From Conchocele bisecta (Eukaryota; Mollusca; Bivalvia; Lucinida; Thyasiridae), in the NCBI GenBank assembly GCA_029237695.1, contig CM055279.1, forward strand, positions 3,124,823 through 3,188,822: a stretch of 64,000 bases of DNA. Direction: 5' to 3'. The notes beneath the pieces were generated by a model that had not been told where the DNA came from, searched no databases, and saw only the letters and a program-made list of their open reading frames with translations. The first letter of the stretch is position 1; the number at the start of each line of letters is the position of its first letter. Shown here piece after piece: positions 13,701 through 28,700 of this stretch. Made by a program: the position numbers and the translations under genes.

Positions 13701-16700
13701 TTTGCTCGGAGGGACATATGGACGGACGACTTTTTCATCCCTATATCCCATTTTCGCTATACTGGACACCATGTGTCCATAGTAGGCGTATAATTCTACC
13801 CACCAGCTTTGTGTTTACACCGCGGAGTTGGAACTGCTGCATGGCACGTCGAGCTTCCCCCAGCCACCTCGCCACCGCCAGCCACCCATACATCGTCCTG
13901 AATGTGTCATTTCTTCTTTATGTACGGAATAAAATCAAGGGATGTTGCGTTTACTGTGGTTAGAAACACATATAGTCCATTTAAAGTGGGTGGCGTCCGA
14001 AGGAGTCCACACAAACATTAAACAGACCAAACGTTTTTCATACCACAGTATACGTAACTAACTGCCTATGGTTTTATTACTTATTATGTTATAGTTACAT
14101 TGCATTTTCATGTAGTTTCAAAAGTGTAAATAACAAAATATGGCGTTAAAATTAATTTTGTTTGTCATATTGCATGGAACAGCTACATTGCTGGTCAATA
14201 TGCTCCGGACAAGACGTGTCTGCAGTGGGATAATGTCAAATACATAGTATCACCCGACTTTCGTCCGAGGTATACAATAAATCGTGTAGAATTAGCAGAA
14301 TTTGTAGGTTTGACGTCAAGTTGATTAGTTTAAGCAAAGTTGCTTATTCCATAAATTCTAACATCAAGGACGCCCCCGAATGTGTTATAAGGGAAGTCAC
14401 TGGTGGAGAAATGTGATGTGCAACCAGTGCAGCTCCAGATCAAATAGCACACTCACATAGCCTGATGATGATCTATATTGCTTGTTAGAAGCATGACAGG
14501 TGCTTCATTGATGGAAAAGTGAAAGTGAATTGGTTTAACTAGAAATGTGGCCTGTCGGCACACGAATACCCCCACTGGCAGCCAAAGAAAACGAGGAATT
14601 TTTGATTATAAGTCATTTAGCCGAGCGTTAAGGTTTCAAACGCATCAAGTCTGTGACCTTGACCCTGGGCATAGTGTGATAATACATGCATCGGTGTGGA
14701 AGATATAGTCAAAGGGAATTTCAATAGGTTTGACCTTTGACCTTCAACTGTGACCTTGACCTTGGACGTAGGTGCGTGGTTATTGATCGTGACACACCTT
14801 CTCATCATGAGAAACATTTGTGCCAAGCCATTTGATAATCCATGCATCGGTGTAGAAGATATAGAGCGGAAGGGAATTTCAATAGGTTTGACCTTTGACC
14901 TTCAACTGTGGGACCTTGACCTTGGACGTAGGTGCGTGGTTATTGATCGCGACACACCTTCTCATCATGAGAAACATTTGTGCCAAGCCATTTGATAATC
15001 CATGCATGGGTGTAGAAGATATAGAACGGAAGGGAATTTCCAACAGACTGACCGACCGACAGACCGACAGACCGACAAGCTGACTCCTATATACCCCCTC
15101 AAACTTTGTTTGTGGGGGTATAATAATCCAGCAACAGCCAAGGTCATTTAGGGGCGGGATCCCAGGTTCAAGTCACATCCGAAAGACCAGCGGGATGGAA
15201 ATACTATGAAAGTATTTGTTGATGCCCTAGGCGAGGTTTGAAGCCACAACCTCCGGACTGAAAGTTAGGTGTTTTAACCCCAAGGCCACAATCCATAACC
15301 TTCATTGATGTAAAGGTGAACCGTGCAGATCAGGACATACACTCGTTGCTGATTTCTCCAGTCACAGTCACATATATTGGTGAAATAGGCTACAGGACCT
15401 ACCTGAGGGTGAGTCGATCGTCGTACCACTGTTGGACGGCCTGTTGTTTCTGTGTGGCGAGGGTCCATGTTTGAAACATGCGACGAACCAGATGGCCGTG
15501 GTGTGTCCCCGATACCTGGACAGCCAACACCTTCTGTTTCCTCTGGTCTGTGGAGGGAGATGTTGATTGGTTGGTTGATTTATTGGTGGATTGAACAATT
15601 GATTTATTGGATTTTTAACATCCATACACAGGCCTCGACAAGTTCTTAATTTTCCACTCGTACAGATTGGATTTCAACTCGTACATTCCTTTTGGTTTTG
15701 TCGAGGCCTGCATACAACAGCAATGTCATATACAGATGAGCGACTGGGTAGAAGAACCTGCTGTTTCCTGTGGTCTGTGGGCGATAGATTGATTAATTGG
15801 GGTTTAGAGTGGTTCCACTGTAATTAAGCACACCATGAACGCTTTTTGTCATTTTCAATCGCGAACAGACACGACAATCAAATGAATTACAGTGATACCC
15901 ATTTAAATACAACACAATGGAACACCCAGGGTGTCTGGTTTAGAGGGGTTCTTTCACTGTACAAGCTTCGGATTATTGTGCAGTCGTTGTAATCTAATCT
16001 CCAACTTAGTGATAAATTGTTTGGTCTTGACAAAATATGTACTCGACCAATTTGATTGCGCGGACTTCATTCTGGAAGCATTCACCCTGTCAACCCTAAT
16101 TTACAAGAATGGACTGTGATATGTTCATTTCCGACCATTCCAAACCTGAAGGCCTGTCGACCCCATTTTGTTTAATTTAGATTGGTTTCACTGTAATTAT
16201 TTCAATGTTGTGTCATCATGATTGAAAATGGCAAAACATGTTCATATAGTGCTTTGTTACAGTGGAACCTCTCTAAACCGGACATCTTTGGGATCTCCCA
16301 GGGTTTAGAGAGGTTCCACTGTATGAACATTACTTGTAAAAAGAGCAGATCATGATGGGACGGCTCGCTATGAGCCAGCTCATCAGGATCTACACTGTTT
16401 ACAAACACTATAGAGGTCTGTAGTGTTTAAAGGGTCAATTATAACCAGAGGGATGTAATTTTGGATAGTATAGAGTGCACTTTGGAGAAGTTCTTTCGTG
16501 TGTAGTGCCCCTACCTTTGGCCCAGTATCTCCACGCCTTTACAATAGTGCCGAGGTAGTTATGCCAGGCGTCGTCATAGCGACGGGCAACCTCGGTCCGC
16601 TGGGTGTGACGTAGGCACCACGTTCTGAATACCTGCAACAAGACATTCGTTTGTTTGTTTGTTTGTTTTGTTGGGGTTTAACGGCCTATCAACAGCTATG

Positions 16701-19700
16701 GTCATTTAAGGCCGGGTCAATGGGTTTAGTACTAAATCCCATATATTACCTGTACAAGTACATGTACCCAAAATCAGAACTGAATATTTACAATAACAAA
16801 ACTATATATTCAGCCCTGAAATCAGAATAATCCTGATCTGATGTCAGGTCCTCGCCACACCAGAATCACTTGGCCCCTCCCAAAAGCAGTAGGATCAGTA
16901 ATAATCTTACTACTTTTATAATGGGCAATAGCCCAATTCAACTCCCAGGTAACAAAAGAGCCAAAGATAAAAACGTACCCGAGGGCCAAACCAGGCAAAT
17001 CGTGATTCCTATAAGGTGAAACCCCTACCGTTAATTTATGCCGTCTCGTTCGCCCGACCACCACCCACATAAGACATTCGTAGAACCCATGGGTGCTCTA
17101 GAGAAAGCGAGCAGGGGCTCACATATAACCCCTGGCTGCCACCTGGACCAACAAATGAAAACTTTCACACAAATATAAAAAAAAAAATAACGTCTAAGTA
17201 ATTTGGACTTGACCTTGGACTTGAAGACCGCATGGGTGTGGTATGGAATGTAAATATGGATGATGTTAAGGAAGTATGAAGTTTGAAGTCCATCTGACTT
17301 ACTGTTACTGAGATAATGGGTACCCAAAAACGCGGACGGACAAATGGAAGGATGGAACGATGGACGGAATTACGAAAACTATATACCCCTCGACATACTC
17401 CGTATGCGGGGGGTATAATGACACGTCTAAGACGCATATGCGTCTTTTACGCATTTATTTTAGCTGAATATGGAGTGATTTTCAAAAGTGGAAGTACAAA
17501 ATGCTCACAACAATTTGAAAATTGATTTTCAAATGAGGCGTAAAACATTTCTTTGTAAATTTATCGGGGCATGCATAATAAAATGTCCAACTCCACTACA
17601 CATAGGGTTATTACGGTACACTGGCTGAAGGTCGGAAAGCCACCAAGGCGAGCCATCAATCAAAACCAATAGTGTTATTCTTTATATTGTCACGATGAGT
17701 AATCGCAAGGACAAGCTGTGTCACCCCGCTCATACATATACGTCCAGTTTTACCGACGGGCAAATAAAACTAGATTTGTCAGTAAGCGAGGCTTACGGAA
17801 TACCCCCCCCCCCCCCCGCGTAGGCCCAGGTACCCCTAAAATATGTACAAATTTCCAAGTGTGTGGGCTTGTGACCTTGACTCTGGGATTAGCGCGAGCG
17901 GCATGAACGTGAATTTGTTACATGGTGGTAGAGGTCCATTGGAGCAATGAGTGTGTGAAATGTGAAGCAGATCCGAGCAAGGAAATAGAAGTTATAACCG
18001 ATTTCTCAAATGTTAAGTTTTGTAAAGAGACTCCGTATAACCTCGAATTAACGCCCCCGGAGGCGTTACATTTTACAAAAGGGGGGTGGGGCGTTTATTA
18101 GCCAGTAAAAAAAAAAAAGAAGAAAAAAAAAAAAGAAAAAAAATAATAATAATAACCACAGACCGCCAATTTCAAACAGAAATAAGGATTTAAGGATTAT
18201 TTGTTGTTTTTTTTTTTATTTTATGTGTGCGTTTATTAGACCAGTAAAAAAGAAAAAAAGAAAAAGAAAAGAAAAAAAAGAGAAAATTACCAAGATTACC
18301 AAGGACCGTCAATTTCAAACACAAATAAGGATTTAAGGATTATTTGTGTTTGAAATTGGCGGTCATTGGTAAAAAAAATTATATTTTGTTGTTTTTTTTT
18401 ATTTGGTGTTTATTAGCCAGTAAAAAAAAAAAAAAATTACCAAGGACCACCAATTTCAAAAATTGGCGGTCACTGGTAAAAATAATTTTTTACGGTATAT
18501 TTTAATAATTTAATATTTAAATAATTTTTACGAGGTTATACGTTGACGAGGTTATACGTATATGTGACGTTGACCTCGAGATCAGCGGGGATTTGTCACA
18601 GCATATGAAATATTAAGTATTTTCAATGAAAGAAATAGAAGTTATAACATATTTCTCTGATGTTAAGTTTTGTAAAGAGACTAAGTATGTGACCTTGACC
18701 TTGGGATCAGCGGGGGTTGGACACTCGTAGATTTGTGACAGCATGATAGTACAACCTTAGAGGAATGCACAAGTGAAATAATAAGAATTTTCAATGAAGG
18801 AAATAGAAGTTATAACTTATTTCTCTGATGTTAAGTTTTGTAAAGAGTATTTGACCTTGACATTGGGAGCAGCGGGGGTTGGACGGTCATGGATTTTGCA
18901 CAGCATGGTAGTAGAGCCTTACAGGAATGCATGTGTGAAATATTAAGCATTTTAGATGAAGGAAATAGAAGTTATAACAATATTTCTCTGATGTTAAGTT
19001 TTGTAAAGAGACTAAGTATTTGACCTTGACCTTGGTATCAGCGGGGGTTGGATGGTCGTGGATTTGGCACAGTATGGTAGTAGAGCCTTACAGGAATGCA
19101 TGTGTGATATTAAGCATTTTAGATGAAGGAAATAGAAGTTATAACAATATTTCTCTGATGTTAAGTTTTGTAAAGAGACTAAGTATTTGACCTTGACCTT
19201 GGGATCTGCGGGGGTTGGACGGTCGTGGATTTGGCACAGCATGGTAGTAGAGCCTTACAGGAATGCATGTGTGAATTATTAAGCATTTTAGATGAAGGAA
19301 ATAGAAGTTATAACAATATTTCTCTGATGTTAAGTTTATGGACTAAGTAATTGACCTTGACCTTGGGATCTGCGGGGGTTGGACGGTCGTGAATTTGGCA
19401 CAGCATGGTAGTAGAGCCTTACAGGAATGCATGTGTGAAATATCAAGCATTTTAGATGAAGGAAATAGAAGTTATAACAATATTTCTCTGATGTTAAGTT
19501 TATCCGGACGGACGGACGGACGGACAACCTGACTCCAGTATACCCCCCCCCCACAACTCGTTGCGGGGGGTATAAAAACAAAGTTAAACGTACCAGAGTC
19601 GTGACTCTCATGTCCCGGAAGGCGTTAGATTTTGCCCGCCTCTTGTATCTCTCCAGGGCCCACACCGACCACGCCCGGAAACACCTACAGGTTACACAGA

Positions 19701-22700
19701 GTTCACCAATACATCGTGAATAGCAGGTTTCTATACCTACAGGTTACACAGAGTACACCAATACATCGTGAATAGCAGGTTTCTATACATACAGGTTACA
19801 CAGAGTTCACCAATACATCGTGAATAGCAGGTTTCTATACATACAGGTTACACAGAGTTCACCAATACATCGTGAATAGCAGGTTTCTATACCTACAGGT
19901 TACACAGAGTACACCAATACATCGTGAATAGCAGGTTTCTATACCTACAGGTTACACAGAGTACACCAATACATCGTGAATAGCAGGTTTCTATACCTAC
20001 AGGTTTACACAGAGTCCACCAATACATCGTGAATAGCAGGTTTCTATACCTACAGGTTACACAGAGTACACCAATACATCGTGAATAGCAGGTTTCTATA
20101 CCTACAGGTTACACAGAGTCCACCAATACATCGTGAATAGCAGGTTTCTATACCTACAGGTTACACAGAGTACACCAATACATCGTGAATAGCAGGTTTC
20201 TATACATATCAAGTTATCTGTAGCCTATTTCACCAACATTGCAAAGTATACTTATCTAGCAAAGTATGCTTTGAAGGAGAAATTTTCAATTTACGGATAA
20301 ATTTATTAATTTTTATTAAACTGAATTTATTACATTATCACAGCCAAAATCGAATTTATTACATTATCACAGCCATTTTGGCTGTGATAATGTAATAAAT
20401 TCAGTATAATAAGTCTGCATACTTCTAATCATCAAATATAGGCAGTCGTTAGTTCTATATGACATAATGCATTTCGGGAAAAATAAATGATTACTCCCTC
20501 AAAGTATACTTTGCTAGATAAGTATACTTTGCAATTTTGATAAAATCGGCTACAGATGGGGATAGGAAACGCGTAGGAATCCCAACTTGCGAAAATTCCC
20601 TACTGTTTCCCAGCTGAACCTGATACAGTTATATATAAAAAGACACTAGCCTAATACAGGGAGAATGTTTCCAGGCTTGTTTACTTGGATATATAGGAAA
20701 CGCGGAGGAATTACGAGGCTTGCCGAGGAATTCCTACTGTTTCCGAGCTGAGCCTGATAAAATCATAAAATAAAAGACACTAGCCTAATACACAGATCAT
20801 ATGAATACATGCGAGAATGCCAACCTCGTTTACTTTGATATCAAGTGTATCAGGCATGGCTAGGAAACGCGTAGGAATTCCGAGGCTCATAATACTCAGA
20901 GTACATGGTATTCCGCATGTACTCTGAAAACATTTGACGTCATTTACGGAAAATATTGTAAATTTTGTAAATGTATTTCATGAAATTACGCAGATGTCCG
21001 AAGGTACAAAGTCACATAGTGTGTCTCATTTATGAACGTACCTTTCGACAATGACCCTGTGGTATGCGGCCTTGAGCGCGGTCACTCGGCGATAGTGCAG
21101 TGTCCACTGTGAGAGACAGAGGCGCAGGGTTTTCCTATTGGTGCGGTACCGGAAGGAGCGTTCCCGCGGGATCAGGGATTTCTCCTCGCACGTCACGTTG
21201 GTCCACAGGTGCAGTATGTGCTCCTTCTGGTGCTTCTCTTGTGACTGTAATGGTGGGTGGGTGGTCTCGATAGTTGGTTGGTTGGTTGGATGGATGGATT
21301 GGTTGGATTGGGTTTGATTTGGTTATTTTGGATTGGTTGGTTGGTTTGGTTAGGTATTAGGTTTTATTTGGGTTTGGTGAATTCAGTGTTGGCTTAAACA
21401 GTAACTGGTTGGTTGGTTGGTTGGACGATGGAGTGATTGATTGTGTGATTGCTTGGTTGGATGAATGGATGGATTATTGGTTGGTTGGTTGGTTCGTCGA
21501 TTGGTTTGGATGGCTGGATGTATGGTTTGTTGGTTAGTCGGTAGGTCATTGGTTGGTTGATTGGATTAACATTTGGTTGGTTGGTTGGATAGCTGGTTGG
21601 TTGTATACTGTGGGTATAATCAGTGCTGGTGTACCCGATATATTGATTCATTGAACGAATGTCGTCAGCACGGGCCCATAATGATTAAACGAACCTTTAT
21701 GAGCCACAGCGGGAACACTTTGCCATAGACGTTGTTCGCGTAGTGGCGGCGGGCCAGGGTAGATAACTCCGTCTTCTGGCGGCGAGAGTTGCGGTACAGG
21801 ATCAGGCTTAGTAGGGCCTTGTGTTGTAGCACATTCTCCTGAGAAACAATTGATTGATTGATGGATTTATGAATTGATCCATTGATTGGATGATTGATTG
21901 ATTAGTAGTTTGATCGATTGATAAATTAACTGATTAATTAAATTTATTAATCCTCGATCGATTGAAATTTTATGACTAACCACACAAGATACGCCTGTCG
22001 AGGCATGACCAGCAAACAAGGGGAGATAATTCACCAAAAAATCATGAGAATATGAGTACCAAATTTGGCTACAATCCATCAAAAAGCACTCGAGTTATTG
22101 AGCAAACAAGGATACAGAAGGATAAAATGGCCGCAATGGGGAGATAACTAAACAGATAATTTGAAAATCAATAAAGTTCTTCATCTTGCCATGAGAATAT
22201 GACGAAATACCGAAATTGGCTACAATCCATCAAACAGAACTCGAGTTATTGTGATGCCAAGAATACAGATTGAAAAGGCCGTCAAAGGGAGAAAAGTCAC
22301 CCGAAAATTTTGAAAATCAATATGATTCTTCGTCTTGTCGTGATAAATATGCATACCAAATTTGGCTACAATTCGTTAAGTAGTACTATTAGTTTCCGTG
22401 GACAAGCTGTACCCGACCGCATGCCTGCCCGTACAAGGTGAATATATAATATGCGTCAATTTTTCCAATAGTCGTTATAATATTGTCCCCTTGGCTTTCA
22501 GACCTGGGGGCCGTTTCACTAAACTTCGTACGACTCAAATCTTCGTAAGTGCAAACTTATGATAGTCTGTAAGTATCACTTTAACAACGTTTTCTTGTAA
22601 ACAATTATTGGATTTACATTTATCGAGCATAGGCTGCACATGCAATAAATGTAAATAATCAATTGAAATTTCCAGACGATCCTAAATTTGCACGTATGAA

Positions 22701-25700
22701 CATTTTAGTCGTACAAAGTTTAGTGAGACAAGCCCCTGATGCACAAAACTGCTGTTTGACCAACCACTTACATAATGCTGCTTCGCGAGCCTCATTGCGT
22801 AGAATTGTTTCACCCAGTTGCGGTAGAACCTGGCCGTGACAAGCTGCCGGTGCACACTGATCATCTGTGTCGTCAGGAGCTTGAGGGAACATTTCCGGGC
22901 CGTGTAGTCCTTCCACTGGTCAAACAAGATACTGACCGGCCAGTGGCGCAGCCTGGTCACTGCAGTGGTCACTATCTCCTGTGGACGTGAAATATGAATG
23001 GGTTTAACATCATATATGTGACTGTGACTGGAGAAATGGGGCTTATGGCTTTTGTGACCAGTATATTTACAAATGGTGTTTAAGGGCCTGTAAACAGCTA
23101 ACGTCAGTTTAGGCCGGGTTAACAGGATCAAATCCCATATTTCACCTGTTGTGATGGGGAGAGGGAGGGAAACACTGAAGTCAGAAAATGTATAGAAAAG
23201 ATCATACACAGCGCTCAACCTGGCTAGTGCCAGGTCCTCACCACACCACAGTCACTTAACCCCACTCCCTAAAAGTAATATATTAGTACTAATCTTACAA
23301 CTTTTATAACGGGTACAACTGGATTCAACTCTCGTGTGCTCAACCTGGCTAGTGCCAGGTCCTCACCACACCACAGTCACTTAACCCCACTCCCTAAAAG
23401 TAATATATTAGTACTAATCTTACAACTTTTATAACGGGTACAACTGGATTCAACTCTCGTGTGCCAGAAAGTATACCTGAGGGGTGAATGGGTTTAACAT
23501 CCCAGCAAAGTTATATGTGACTGTGACTGGATAAATGGGACTGATGGCTGTTACAACTAGTGTAGGTCCAGATCAGCCTGTGCACCCGCACAGCCTGATC
23601 AGGATCTGCACTGTTCGCCATTCAATCAATGAAACATGTGATTTTGTACATCAGACGATGTGCGATTTTTCATTAAAAATACTTACAACTGCAAATGGCG
23701 TCAAAGCACATTTGTTCTGAAAATTTTGTCAACTTTCGATGTTATTTACGGAACAGGTCATAAATTGTGTACATACTTTTCATGGCAAATCACATACCTA
23801 CTTAGCTACACAAGAATTCTGCCACGGAAGTGGTGTCGCCTGCCGCGGTATTTGACCGTAACATGATCATGGGCATGTACTAAAGTAAGCAACACAAATC
23901 TGTAAGAGAAGTGTATGCTTAAAACAAGAAAAAGGTAAAGCTTGTACAAACTTTTTGACGCAAAAAAAGTGTTTCCGCAAAAATGTAAAGGCAACAAGAA
24001 CTGCGTCTGTCGAACGCGGATGCCACCTGCAGCATATTTGAGAAACTGTGACAAAGTGGTTAAGTCATTTAAGTAAGCTGGTGAAGGTGAAAAGGCGAAG
24101 GTCATATAAATTATGAAAAGGCAGGTGTGGCACACATACCAATGAATGAAGTGTTGAAGTATTGAAGCGATTAAGCAACTTATGTAGATGATATGGCCAG
24201 TTTGAGAAAGTGTGACGAACTGGTTAACCAAAATTGTTAAGTCATTTAAGTAACCTGGTGAAGGTCAAAAGATGAAGGTCATATAAATTATGAAAAGGCA
24301 GGTGTGGCACACATACCAATGAATGAAGTTTTGAAGTATTGAAGTGATTAAGCAACTTATGTAGATGATATGGCCATTTTGAGAAACTGTGACGAACTGG
24401 TTAACCAAAATTGTTATGTCATTTAAGTTAAGTAACCTGGTGAAGGTGAAAAGGCGAAGGTCATATAAATTATGAAAAGGCAGGTGTGGCACACATACCA
24501 ATGAATGAAGTGTTGAAGTATTGAAGCGATTAAGCAACTTATGTAGATGCTATGGCCAGTTTGAGAAACTGTGACAAAGTGGTTAACCGAAAAGTGTGAC
24601 GAACGGACGGACAGACGGACGGACAGACGGACGGACGGTCCAAAAACAATATGCCACCTGGCTCTTCGAGACCGGTGGCATAAAAAAGGTCAAGGTCATG
24701 TTAATAGCGGCATGAGTGTGTTCCAAATGCTTACATGTATCAAGTGTCCAAATATTGAAGCAATCCGTCAAGTAATATTGAAGTTATACCAAGATGACGA
24801 AGCTTGTACAAACGTTTTGACATTTCGGAGGAAGACACGGACAATGACGACGACGGAAAAAGCAGCCACCTCTTCTAAAGCAGGCGCAACAAACATCATA
24901 AGACTTGTCTCAAATGACATACGTCACAGCCACAGATGGCCAGACTTACAAGAGAAAACTTACCCTCCTGCTTTCTGTCTTCACAGCGTGCTCCATCTCA
25001 AATCGAGCGTCAAGAAAGTTGGAGCTGAGCAGAGAGCCACCGTCATACTCTATAGACTGGGTGAGGCTGGCATGGCTCCGGCCGGGGGAGAACAGTCTAC
25101 AATAGACGTATATAGATAGATACATTGGTCCAGAAAGTTGGGACGGAGCAGAGTCACAGTCGTGCTCTATAGACTAGGTAAGGCTGGCATGGCTTTTGCC
25201 GGGGGAGAACAGTCTACAATAGACGTATATAGATAGATAGATTGGTCCAGAAAGTTGGGACTGAGCAGAGCCACCGTAATACTCTATAGACTGGGTGAGA
25301 CTGGCATGGCTGTCTGGGGAGAACAGTCTACAATATACATATATAGACAGATAGATTGGTCCAGAAAGTTGGGGCTGAGAAAAGAGCCACAGACGTACTC
25401 TATAGACTGGGTGACCTATACAGCATATAGTGATTATGGTATAGCATACAGTATATCCAGAATTCCTATAAATATGTGATATAAACAAGACATCAAACAA
25501 GAGGGCCATGATGGCCCTAATTCGCTCACCTGACTCCATGAACACCAGAGGAGAATGTGACATTGAGTTCATAATTATGTGTTTAAAAAAATTGTGCTAT
25601 TTTTAGATGGCGGTCATCTTGGATTAAGCGATGACTTTCATTTTACAAAATCTGAAAATGCTTCACCCAAGGATCTTGACTTACTATGAAGTTTGGCCAG

Positions 25701-28700
25701 CATCGGCCATGTGGTTCCTGAGAAAAAGACATCAAAATCTTGAATAAATGGACCTTTTGGTGGCCATCATGGATGACATAATAATCCGATTCCGACAAAT
25801 ATTGCACCAGAGCAATCACCTCATCGATACCTTCAATTTGATATATGACATGAGCACATTTGGTCAAAAATAAAATTTGACCCCACAGGCTACGCCCATT
25901 TTTGACCCCGGGGTCACCATTTTAACAACTTTGAAAGAGCATTCTACGTCGATCCTTCCTACCAAGTTTTGTCGAAATCCGGCTGGCGGCTCATGAGAAG
26001 AAGATTTTATAAGAATTTGTGCTATTTTTAGACGGCGGCCATCTTGGATTAGCGATGACCTCCGTTTTAATAAATTTGAAAAGGCTTCACCCATGGACCA
26101 TAACTGTGAAGTTTGGCCACCATGGGCCAAGCGGTTCGTGTGAAGAAGAATTTTGAAATCTCTAATAAAAGAACCTTTTGACCTTTCGGCGGCCATCTTG
26201 GATGACATAACCATCCGATTTCGACAATAAATGCACCAGAGTGATCGCCTCGTTGATACCTTCGATTTGATATATAACATGACCATATTCGGTCAAAAAT
26301 AAAATTTGACCCCAATTTGACCCCACGGGCTACGCCCATTTTTGACCCCGGGGTCACCATTTTAACAACTTTGAAAGAGCATTGTACATCGATCATTCCT
26401 ACTAAGTTTCGTCGAAATCCGGCTAGTGGTTCATGAGAAGAAGATTTTTTTTTAAAATGCTATTTTTAGACGGCGGCCATCTTGGATTAGCGATGACCTC
26501 CATTTTAACAAATCTGAAAAGGCTTCACCCATGGACCATAGGTCTCACGGGACAGTGGGCAGCTAGCTTTAAAAAGGGGGTGGACGATTTTCTATATACT
26601 TCACTACCGACCCTGTAAGTCACACCAGTGTGTCTAGAAAAATAGGTTTATGAATATTTCTTGACTTTGGGAGGCTTGACTAAGTGTAGTTTTTAGAGTA
26701 TTTCATAATTCTACGAAACTGAATGTTAGCTCCGGTTGATTTTGACATCTTGGAAAATGGCGCATGCTATGCTGTCTCGCCGGTACGGTTTCGTGTCAGA
26801 ATTTAAGGTATTTTTCGGGCATTTGTAGTGAAAATTTGAGCTGGTTATGACCCCGCTTTGAAATAATTTTCAGAAAATGGTGTGGTGTTACAAGTGATAG
26901 AACAAGACGTAACAAAGTACCTGTGCCTCATATTTTCATGAAATCAATTCCGATAAATTCAGTCGTGTTGAAATTTCTGGCCAAAAATAGGTGGGTGGGG
27001 TAACTTTGTAAAATATTAATTGAACACATCTGATGTGGTTACTGAATTTTTATTGTGGCGCGCGATTTGTACTTCATTTGGGAGTATTTTTCAATACTTG
27101 TCGCAAGAGCCTCCTTAACTGATTGTGAGAGGCGGTGATTTTTATAAGTCACCCGCCCCCCCCCCCCCCCCGCCCTCAGAAAAGCAGTCAATTTTGGCTA
27201 TTTTCAAACGTCCCGTGATGCCTTAAGGGAAAAGTCTGATATTTCAAGGTGTCATATTTCACCTCTAACCAGTATTGTTTGACAGAAGAACATGTCCCAA
27301 GATAACATCCAGCAGTTTTAGTTTACTGCTCTCAAATATGCAGGGTTCAGCAGGGCTGGAGGTAAGCATGGTATTTTGCTGTCGATACACCGAAATGAAA
27401 CTTCGCGTTTCGCCATTTTGGGGTGGGCGATATCCGCGCCCCATTTCGACATCAGCTTTCATTTTGTAAATTTTTCTTTGTTTGCGTTTTACGTAAAATT
27501 TATGAAATTAGCAATATAGAGCGAGACGAGCCGTTTTGGGGAAAAAATATTTCCCCTTAAGGGAAAAGTCTGATATTTCAAGGTGTCATATTTCACCTCT
27601 AACCAGTATTGTTTGACAGAAGAACATGTCCCAAGATAACATCCAGCAGTTTTAGTTTACTGCTCTCAAATATGCAGGGTTCAGCAGGGCTGGAGGTAAG
27701 CATGGTATTTTGCTGTCGATACACCGAATGAAACTTCGCGTTTCGCCATTTTGGGGGTGGGCGATATCCGCGCCCCATTTCGACATCAGCTTTCATTTTG
27801 TACATTTTCCTTTGTTTGCGTTTTACGTAAAATTGATGAAATTAGCAATATAGAGCGAGACGAGCCATTTCGGGGACAGTGGGCAGCTAGCTTTAAAAAG
27901 GGGGTGGACGATTTTCTATATACTTCACTACCGACCCTGTAAGTTACACCAGTGTGTCTACAAAAATAGGTTTATGAATATTTCTTGACTTTGGGAGGCT
28001 TGACTAGGTGTAGTTTTTAGAGTATTTCATAATTCTACGAAACTGAATGTTAGCTTCGGTTGATTTTGACGCCGGTACGGTTTCGTGTCAGAATTTAAGG
28101 TATTTTTCGGGCATTTGTAGTGAAAATTTGAGCTGGTTATGACCCCGCTTTGAAATCATTTTCAGAAAATGGTGTGGTGTTACAAGTGATAGAACAAGAC
28201 ATAACACGCCCATTTTTGACCCCGGGGTCACTATTATATCAACTTTGAAAGAGCATTGTACATCGATCATTGCTACCAAGTTTTGTCGAAATCCGGTTGG
28301 CGGTTCTTGAGAAGAAGATTTTTGAAGCATTTGTGCTATTTTTAGACGGCGGCCATCTTGGATTATGTAATGTCGTAATTTTAACAACTTTGTAATCCCC
28401 CTACCTAAGGACCATGACCATGAAGTTTGGTGACTATAGGTCCAATGGTTACCGAGGAGAAGACGTTTGAAAATGTTCACGGACGGACGGACGGACGGAC
28501 GGAGGCCGGACGCCGGACGCATTGCGGTAACAATAGCTCACATGAGCTTCGCTTAGGTGAGCTAAAAACACGAGCCTGGTATTTCTAGATATATGGTATA
28601 CTGCATAGAATACTACAATTATAGTAGTACAAAGTTTTTGAGAAAAACATCCTATTTTCTTTATTTCATCTCAAAAGTATATGTTGTTACCACTTGTTTG

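Noticed and set aside
19685..20212. CRISPR-like regular repeats
   Set aside because: The units abut without unique spacers and the host is eukaryotic. The same applies to all other arrays here.
22682..23218. 178-codon minus-strand frame taken as one exon
   Set aside because: Only 22772-22978 has Sfi1 repeats and good splice sites. The extensions are a SINE on one side and a MITE on the other.
24571..25119. Plus-strand open frame of 182 codons
   Set aside because: It runs through a repeat tail (GGAC)n, antisense to SFI1 exon 8 and into the minisatellite. The real signal is the minus-strand microexon.
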